From: JAWCLZ01 sp037443105
GTDB lineage: Archaea > Halobacteriota > JAWCLZ01
Assembly: GCA_037443105.1 (NCBI GenBank)
Contig: JBBIOZ010000028.1
Coordinates: 1-18,131 of the forward strand
Direction of reading: 5' to 3'
Length of the DNA: 18,131 nt
Shown here: positions 12,968-18,131 of the stretch, one piece after another
Position numbering within the stretch: the stretch's first letter is position 1
Layout: each line of letters starts with the position of its first letter
Program-made: the position numbers and the translations under genes
Notes under the pieces: model-generated
Database searches by the model: none
The model's input: the letters and a program-made list of their open reading frames with translations, nothing else
Told to the model about the DNA's origin: nothing

Positions 12968-13895
12968 CTAATCTCCTCTTCCAATTTCAAGCATTCTATC
13001 AAGCGCTTGCTTCGCTTTCCTTCTAATATCCTCCGGTACTTTCACTTCGAATTCCATTTTTTCAAGACAGCGCAGTACTTTTTCTAGAGTATTTCGCTTC
13101 ATATTTGGACATATTGCTTGCCTTGAAATAGGATAAAATTTCTTCTCAGGATTCTCCCTCTTCAGTCTATCTATCAATCCTACTTCTGTTCCAATTAAAA
13201 ATTCCCTTGCATTCGAAGTTCTTACATGCTTTACCATGCCACCGGTACTATATACAAAATCTGCATTTGCAATTACCTCAGGCTTGCACTCTGGATGCAC
13301 TAGTATTTCTGCATCTGGATGCTCTTCTCTTGCCCAGAGCAAGTCTGCCAGCGTAATTTGCTCGTGGGTTGGACAGTAGCCCTCCCAAGCTATTATTTGC
13401 TTGCCTTTGGTTTTTGAGGCGACATAAGCTGCGAGGTATTTATCTGGTATGAAAATGATTTTTTGATTTGGAAGCGAATTGACCACTTTTATTGCATTTG
13501 CAGAGGTGCAGCATATATCGCTTTCAGCTTTAACTGCAGCGCTTGTATTCACATAGCAAACCACAGCTGCATCGCTATGCTTTGCTTTCTCTATTTTAAG
13601 TTGAGGAGGCGTTATCATAGCAGCCATTGGACATCGCGCCTTTGGATCTGGAACTAGAACTTTTTTATCAGGGCATAAAATTGCTGCGCTTTCAGCCATG
13701 AAATCAACGCCGCAAAAAACTATTACCTCCGCCTCGTGCACTGCCGCCCTCTGGCTTAGTCCGAGGGAGTCGTCAACGTAATCTGCAATTTGCTGTATCT
13801 CAGGCAGTTGATAATTATGCGCGAGTATAATGAGCTTTCAGCTCAATAATTCTTCGCTGAATTTCAGAGATCTTATCAAGCCCCCTACGTTCCAA
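12968..13895 (-). CDS. nadA: Quinolinate synthase NadA, with a frameshift near the 5' end
   Basis: Makes quinolinate from iminoaspartate and dihydroxyacetone phosphate with a [4Fe-4S] cluster. The uninterrupted part starts at a GTG at 13741 (257 aa) and holds the three cluster cysteines (ARCPM, EGYCPT, QAICPN). It lacks the N-terminus. Upstream in the same frame, to about 13833, the conserved IILAHNYQLPE and the DSLGLSQRA stretch continue the family sequence and supply the catalytic H and Y, but a TGA (13836-13838 region) stops that frame. The preceding residues (QRRIIELK) are in another frame. Removing one base, for example one A of AAA at 13836-13838, joins them into 308 residues, the normal length. 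The likely start is TTG 13895, within the end of nadX. Confidence 0.85.
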
Positions 13896-14688
13896 TTTGA
13901 ATCGGCTCAGATATTTTTTTCAAAGTCGCGATTGCTGAGAGGATCGCGAGATAGCTTGTCCTTGGATTGCAGGGTGAGGGTAAGTTTTTGATAAAAATCT
14001 CCGCTTCCCCAAATTTCCCTCTGATCTCTATCCTGTGTACATTTCTATCAATCGAGGGATCCGCTATTACCTTAACCTTAATTTGCTTAGAGGCAGTTAA
14101 GTTTAGCGTTGCAGCGACGTTTACATTTGCAGGGAAAAATCTCACGGCCTCATCAGCGGAGCCCTCGAATAGCACTGCGGCTTGCTTGATTTGGCTTAGG
14201 TCTATATTTTTTTCTCTGACAAAGGGCGCATCTCTGAAAGCAACTGGGGGTTTTATTACTGTTAAAGTTACACTATCCACCTCCGCCAAGCCTGCACCCT
14301 TAAGGCCATCTATACCAAAAATTGCTCCAGATGGGATATAGACTCTGCAGTTATTTTGCATTGCAAGTTTTTTCATCTCCAGAAAAAGTTTTTCATCTAA
14401 AAGTGCCCCCACGCTCATGATCATAACACTTCTGCCCTTTTTAAGAGCGGGTATTGCAATATCGCGCACGGCTGCTTGAGAGGCTGCTTCAACGATGAGA
14501 TCCACGCTTTCAAGCATTTCCTCCAACTTTAAAACTCTAGGTTTGCATTTTAATTCGGAGGCAAATTCCATTGCCATTCCAACATCTCTATCATATACAG
14601 CGACTAGTTCAGCGTTTACAGCTCCTAAATCTATGGCTAAGCAGAGTTCTTTGCCAATTGCTCCTATTCCAACTATGCCGACTTTCAT
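13885..14688 (-). CDS. nadX: L-aspartate dehydrogenase NadX
   Basis: NAD(P)-dependent oxidation of aspartate to iminoaspartate, the first step of NAD synthesis in organisms without NadB; this feeds NadA. 267 residues from ATG 14688. Seen: the Rossmann motif GIGAIG (7-12), acid loop VYDRD near 33, the PSGAIFGIDGL stretch, FPANVNVAATLNL, then DPSIDRNVHRIEIRGKFGE with the catalytic histidine, and SPCNPRTSYLA near the end. A start at 14733 would put the promoter inside the gene, so the leaderless ATG is preferred. The tail overlaps the start of nadA; nadC is divergent on the other side. Confidence 0.93.
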   Translation of the reverse strand: MKVGIVGIGAIGKELCLAIDLGAVNAELVAVYDRDVGMAMEFASELKCKPRVLKLEEMLESVDLIVEAASQAAVRDIAIPALKKGRSVMIMSVGALLDEKLFLEMKKLAMQNNCRVYIPSGAIFGIDGLKGAGLAEVDSVTLTVIKPPVAFRDAPFVREKNIDLSQIKQAAVLFEGSADEAVRFFPANVNVAATLNLTASKQIKVKVIADPSIDRNVHRIEIRGKFGEAEIFIKNLPSPCNPRTSYLAILSAIATLKKISEPIQIGT

Positions 14689-14713
14689 CCTTTCAACTCG
14701 ATTTAGAAAAATA

Positions 14714-14719
14714 TTATAA
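14714..14719. promoter_or_regulatory. Shared bidirectional TATA box of nadX and nadC
   Basis: TTATAA, a perfect palindrome, lies about 28 bp before nadX ATG 14688 and about 31 bp before nadC ATG 14747 on the other strand. Both distances match the leaderless spacing in this window. It may serve both directions, so the locus could be turned off at one place. Confidence 0.5.
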
Positions 14720-14746
14720 CTTGCATGAAGCATAAAAAGCTATCTA

Positions 14747-15562
14747 ATGCTAACAAATAGCGAAATTGAGCGCTTCTTTGAAGAGGATATGCAGTATGGA
14801 GATATCACCAGTGAATTCATTCCTGATAAAATGATTGAAGCTGAGATCATTGCTCGAGAAAGTGGTGTGCTAGCTGGACTTGAAGAAGCAATGAAGATTT
14901 TTCAATACTTTGGTCTGAAAACTGAGCCTAAAGCTAAGGACGGCAGTAGAGTGAGAAGAGGGGAAGTCGTGCTTAGAATACGCGGCAGCTCTCGCAGGAT
15001 TTTGCAATGCGAGAGGCTTGCTTTGAATTTTATAAGTAAAATGAGCGGCATAGCAACGCTTGCAAGTAAATACGCCGCTAGAGCGAAGGGCGTGCGCATC
15101 GCTGGCACTAGAAAGACTACCCCTGGATTTAGAAAGTTTGAGAAAAAAGCCTTAATGCTGGCAGGCTGCGATCCCCATCGCTTTTGCTTGAGTGATGCAG
15201 TGCTTATAAAAAATAATCATATTGCAGTTGCTGGGCTTGAAAATGCAATTAAAAATGCTAGACAGAAAGCAAGTTTTACAAAGAAGATCGAGGTTGAGGT
15301 GGAAAGCGTGGAGGACGCAATTAAGGCAGCTAAGCTTGGTGTTGATATAATAATGTTTGACAACATGACCACGGGGGAAATTAAGAGAGCAGTAGCTGAG
15401 ATTAAGAAATTAGGACTAAGGGAGCGCTTGATCCTTGAGGCCTCAGGTGGAATTACTCTTGATAATATAGCGAGCTATGCAAAAACAGGAGTGGATGTAC
15501 TCTCAATTGGCGCATTGATTCACTCCTCCCCATGGTTAAACTTCTGCCTGCGACTTCGGTAA
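14747..15562 (+). CDS. nadC: Nicotinate-nucleotide pyrophosphorylase NadC
   Basis: Converts quinolinate and phosphoribosyl diphosphate to nicotinate mononucleotide and CO2. 271 residues, close to the family norm. Motifs: EEDMQYGDITS (12-22), GTRKTTPGFR (120-129), GCDPHR (140-145), LSDAVLIKNNHI (148-159), VEVESVEDA near 183-191, IMFDNM (the metal and product region) and LEASGGIT near 225-232. All quinolinate-binding positions look intact. With nadX and nadA across the short divergent promoter, this makes the full aspartate-to-NaMN route. The region between nadC and the next start is 35 bases. Confidence 0.95.
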   Translation: MLTNSEIERFFEEDMQYGDITSEFIPDKMIEAEIIARESGVLAGLEEAMKIFQYFGLKTEPKAKDGSRVRRGEVVLRIRGSSRRILQCERLALNFISKMSGIATLASKYAARAKGVRIAGTRKTTPGFRKFEKKALMLAGCDPHRFCLSDAVLIKNNHIAVAGLENAIKNARQKASFTKKIEVEVESVEDAIKAAKLGVDIIMFDNMTTGEIKRAVAEIKKLGLRERLILEASGGITLDNIASYAKTGVDVLSIGALIHSSPWLNFCLRLR

Positions 15563-15571
15563 TTTTAAATA
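15563..15571 (+). promoter_or_regulatory. TATA box of the dCMP deaminase-type gene
   Basis: TTTTAAATA, centred about 31 bp before ATG 15598. It supports that start over an in-frame GTG at 15532 within nadC. Confidence 0.5.
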
Positions 15572-15597
15572 TCATAAACCAAATTATAATCCCGACT

Positions 15598-16092
15598 ATG
15601 CGGCCATCAAAGATAGATTATTATTTGAATATCGCTCGAGAAGTAGCTCACCGTGCAACCTGTCTGCGAAGGAGATTTGGCGCTGTCATCGTGAGGGAAG
15701 ATCAAATCATAAGCACTGGATACGTTGGTTCGCCGAGAGGCACAAAAAACTGCATAGATCTAGGTGAGTGCCCTAGGGAAAGGGCAAATATCCCGGCTGG
15801 TGAGCGCTATGAACTCTGCCGCGCTGTGCATGCGGAGCAAAATGCAATTATAAATGCAGCTAGAGCAGGGGTAAGCGTGCTCAATGGCACTCTCTATCTC
15901 TATGGTGAAAATGTGAAGGATAAAAGTATCGTGGGCGAGCAGCCCTGCAAGCTATGTAGAAGAGCGATAATAAATGCAGGGATAAAAAATGTAATTGTTA
16001 AAGAGAAAGATGGCTATAAAATTTATGATGTGGAAAAATGGATCAGCGAGGATCTCTTTGACTATACCAAGCAGGACTTTTTTGGCTATTGA
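15598..16092 (+). CDS. dCMP deaminase-type zinc enzyme (ComEB family)
   Basis: Cytidine/deoxycytidylate deaminase fold; deaminates dCMP to dUMP for thymidylate supply. 164 residues from ATG 15598. The catalytic zinc site is H78-A-E80 (VHAEQNAI) with P-C117-x2-C120 (EQPCKLC). Cysteines 52, 58 and 74 (NCIDLGECPR ... ELCRAVHAE) form the extra structural metal site seen in the ComEB/dCMP group. No nucleotide-specific effector site can be read. It lies between NAD synthesis and F420 genes, with no sequence sign of a link to either. The upstream in-frame GTG (15532, inside nadC) is rejected as start, because the TATA box would then lie in the gene. Confidence 0.85.
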   Translation: MRPSKIDYYLNIAREVAHRATCLRRRFGAVIVREDQIISTGYVGSPRGTKNCIDLGECPRERANIPAGERYELCRAVHAEQNAIINAARAGVSVLNGTLYLYGENVKDKSIVGEQPCKLCRRAIINAGIKNVIVKEKDGYKIYDVEKWISEDLFDYTKQDFFGY

Positions 16093-16138
16093 ATAAATGC
16101 AAAAAGATTAAGTACAAGAGACATATGCTCATTTTTTA

Positions 16139-16912
16139 ATGAGAATTGAGGCTTTTACCATTGATGGCATTCCTTTGATCAAAAAAGGGGATGACCTAGC
16201 TGAGATCATTTCATCTTGCGCTGAATTGATGAATGGAGATATAATATTGATCTGCTCCACCATTGTAAGCAAGGCTGAGGGTAGAGTTCTCTATCTTGAT
16301 AAGCTAAAGCCTAGTAAAAGAGCTATTGAAATTGCGAAGCGCAATGATGACGATCCCAGGTTCATTCAAGCGGTTTTAAATGAAAGCAGGGAAGTGCTTA
16401 TAGAGCATCCTTTCTTGCTCTGCCAAACCAAATATGGCCACGTTTGCGTGAATGCTGGTGTGGATCGCTCTAATGTGGAGGAAGGCTATGTGGTTTTACT
16501 CCCTGAGAATCCTGATTTAAGTGCAAGGAGGATAAAGCAAGCGATCTATATGAAAACCGGTAAAAAAGTGGGAGTTATAATCACCGATACCAACGGCCGT
16601 GCTTTTAAGGAAGGACAGACCGGGGTGGCCATTGGAATAGCTGGAATAGCTCCATTTATGGACTGGAGGGGGAAGCGCGATCTATTCGGGAGGGAGTTAA
16701 AGGTAAAGAATGAAGCTATCGTTGATGAACTCGCTGCACTTGGCAATTTACTCACAGGTGAAGCAGATGGAGGCACACCAGTGGCAGTGGTGAGGGGATA
16801 TAAATATAAAGCCAGAAGAGCGAGTATAAGAGAGATCTACAGGAAGGAGAAATTTGATATAATCAAAAAAGCTCTGCGAAAGTTGCGGGATGCCGAAAAA
16901 GGTATTATCTAA
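16139..16912 (+). CDS. cofE: Coenzyme F420:L-glutamate ligase CofE
   Basis: Adds L-glutamate residues to F420-0 with GTP to complete coenzyme F420, the hydride carrier of methanogens and relatives. 257 residues, near the usual 245-260. Family stretches: GDIILICSTIVSKAEGR (33-49), HVCVNAGVDRSNV with the substrate region near 103-112, LLPENPDLSARRI (119-131), IITDTNGRAFKEGQTGVAIG, and DELAALGNLLTGEADGGTPVA. Some metal-binding acids (D, E in these motifs) are present. It is 46 bp after the dCMP deaminase-type gene, and 6 bp before the radical SAM gene with which it is probably cotranscribed. Presence of CofE is the best marker for an F420-using archaeon. Confidence 0.95.
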   Translation: MRIEAFTIDGIPLIKKGDDLAEIISSCAELMNGDIILICSTIVSKAEGRVLYLDKLKPSKRAIEIAKRNDDDPRFIQAVLNESREVLIEHPFLLCQTKYGHVCVNAGVDRSNVEEGYVVLLPENPDLSARRIKQAIYMKTGKKVGVIITDTNGRAFKEGQTGVAIGIAGIAPFMDWRGKRDLFGRELKVKNEAIVDELAALGNLLTGEADGGTPVAVVRGYKYKARRASIREIYRKEKFDIIKKALRKLRDAEKGII

Positions 16913-16918
16913 CTATCT

Positions 16919-18127
16919 ATGTTCTACGTGGCAAGAAAACTTGAGAAATGCAGGAACTGTAATTTTTGCAAAACCTCAATCGCTTGTGCAAAGCAATGCA
17001 CAGGCTGCGGTGCTTGCGTAGCTGCCTGTCCCTATTCAGCTAGAGTGCTTGAGGAGAGTTTTGAAAAGAGAGCTGCTGTGAAGATAAAGGTGGACGGGGA
17101 GAGCTTTGAGCTGCCTGAGCGCATAACCATTTTAAAGGCACTTGAAATGCTTGGATTTGAAATCAGCAGTTTTCCATCTGAAGCTGGAATATCGGCTCCT
17201 TGTAAAACAGGCGGATGCTGGAGCTGTGCAGTGCTTGTGAATGGCGCGTTAAAGCCAAGCTGCATAACAGCTATAGAAGAGGGAATGGAGATAATAACAG
17301 ATAGAAATCAGATTAGCAAACAAGCGCCCCTTAGACTTGTAAGTGGCTTCCAAGGTCACGCGGTTGGAGGAGTTGGCACTCCATACTACTTGAAGAGTAA
17401 AATTGGCTTGGCTATAGAAGTTGCTTGCTTTGCACATGGCTGCATACTGCGCTGCCCAACTTGCCAAAACTGGGAAGTAACCTATTCCTCGAAGTATGAT
17501 CCTCTGACCCCATTGCAAGCAGCTAGAGTCATGACGCAGTCACGCTTAGACTACCTAGTGGATAGAATGGCAATTTCAGGTGGGGAGTGCACTTTAAACC
17601 GCCGCTGGCTTGTGGAATATATTAAAAAGCTGAAGCAGCTTAATTCAGATGCTAGAGCAAGAATACACGTTGATACAAATGCTGTTGTCTTAACCTCTGA
17701 CTATTTAGATGAACTTGTGGGAGCAGGAATTACAGATATAGGGATAGATATCAAAGGGCTGGAGCTGGAAACCTTTATCAGCATCACCGGTATAAGAAAT
17801 ACTTCACTTGCTAGGAAAATGCTTCAAACAGAGTGGCAGGCGCTGAAATATATGCTGGATAACTACAGAGAGAGGGTGTTCATTGGAGTGGGAATTCCAT
17901 ATAATCCCGCGTTCATATCTCTAGATGAGGTATTCAACATTGGAGTTAAGATTGCGAGTTTGGATCCAAATGTGCAGGTGGTGGCGCTGGACTATCGCCC
18001 TGAATTCAGAAGAATGGATATTAAAAAGCCAAATTATCTTGAGATGAAAAAGGTTAAGAAAACTTTAGAGAGCGCGGGATTAAGGTGCGTAATCTGCCAG
18101 ACGGAATATGGCCACATAGGGCCGTGA
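16919..18127 (+). CDS. Radical SAM protein with two extra iron-sulfur domains
   Basis: 402 residues. Residues 11-37 hold eight cysteines (11, 14, 17, 23, 27, 30, 33, 37), the last four forming the standard CxxCxxCxxxCP [4Fe-4S] ferredoxin motif. Residues 53-127 are a plant-type [2Fe-2S] domain with ligands C95, C100, C103 and C115 (APCKTGGCWSC). Residues about 168-400 are the radical SAM barrel: C175-x3-C179-x2-C182 followed by QNW, GGE at 221-223 and DIKG near 277-280. It resembles the COG1180 (pyruvate formate-lyase activase-like) group. C390 and C393 form a CxxC near the end. The substrate is unknown. It directly follows cofE; whether it acts in F420 synthesis is open. Confidence 0.85.
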   Translation: MFYVARKLEKCRNCNFCKTSIACAKQCTGCGACVAACPYSARVLEESFEKRAAVKIKVDGESFELPERITILKALEMLGFEISSFPSEAGISAPCKTGGCWSCAVLVNGALKPSCITAIEEGMEIITDRNQISKQAPLRLVSGFQGHAVGGVGTPYYLKSKIGLAIEVACFAHGCILRCPTCQNWEVTYSSKYDPLTPLQAARVMTQSRLDYLVDRMAISGGECTLNRRWLVEYIKKLKQLNSDARARIHVDTNAVVLTSDYLDELVGAGITDIGIDIKGLELETFISITGIRNTSLARKMLQTEWQALKYMLDNYRERVFIGVGIPYNPAFISLDEVFNIGVKIASLDPNVQVVALDYRPEFRRMDIKKPNYLEMKKVKKTLESAGLRCVICQTEYGHIGP

Positions 18128-18131
18128 AAAC

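Noticed and set aside
14689..14733. Upstream ATG for nadX (15 extra residues)
   Set aside because: The extension contains the TATA box and does not match the family, whose Rossmann fold begins at MKVGIVG.
15532..15597. Upstream GTG start for the dCMP deaminase-type gene, inside nadC
   Set aside because: Its 22 extra residues are hydrophobic and unlike the family, and a TATA box lies inside them; ATG 15598 fits the leaderless spacing.
16139..18127. cofE plus radical SAM gene as the CofG/CofH system that makes the F420 chromophore
   Set aside because: CofG and CofH lack N-terminal ferredoxin domains and this protein has the PFL-activase-like CxxxCxxCQNW pattern, so that role is not supported.

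Overview
The window is from an archaeon, most likely a coenzyme F420-using euryarchaeote. The evidence is an archaeal-type tyrosyl-tRNA synthetase, the F420 glutamate ligase CofE, an archaeal FtsZ, a ferredoxin-dependent 2-oxoacid oxidoreductase, a PGF-CTERM-like surface protein, and TATA boxes about 26-31 bp before many start codons. The sequence alone does not place it at genus or order level. The DNA is compact: about 22 protein genes, no gap over about 180 bp, and convergent genes that abut or overlap. I see no tRNA, rRNA, CRISPR array, transposase or integrase.

Layout. 1-1916: the end of an unknown gene, a 56-aa unknown ORF, tyrS (minus strand) and purE, with tyrS and purE divergent. 1925-2937: an hsp20 gene whose predicted transcription start lies in a 17-bp perfect palindrome, divergent from a two-helix membrane protein. 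2940-5845: a minus-strand three-gene operon for a 2-oxoacid:ferredoxin oxidoreductase that looks like a split indolepyruvate-type (IorA/IorB) enzyme. 6018-9143: a HAD phosphatase, then tatC, tatA and ftsZ. 9239-11334: a universal stress protein, a small basic protein, a DUF1614-like membrane protein and a beta-carbonic anhydrase. 11301-12924 (minus): a LysE-type exporter and a secreted, membrane-anchored OB-fold protein. 12968-15562: an NAD synthesis locus, nadX and nadA on the minus strand and nadC divergent. 15598-18127: a dCMP deaminase-type enzyme, cofE, and an iron-sulfur-rich radical SAM protein.

How the genes work together. NadX oxidises aspartate to iminoaspartate, NadA makes quinolinate from it, and NadC turns that into nicotinate mononucleotide, so the locus encodes de novo NAD synthesis from aspartate. 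The first part of nadA is in another reading frame, so either there is a sequence error or the gene is broken. TatC and TatA form a minimal Tat export pair. The oxidoreductase would feed electrons from a 2-oxoacid into ferredoxin.

Most notable points: FtsZ ends in a predicted transmembrane helix instead of the usual soluble tail; TatC lacks both glutamates that read twin-arginine signals in E. coli; the oxidoreductase has an unusual eight-cysteine domain; and the radical SAM protein carries cysteine motifs for about three further Fe-S clusters.
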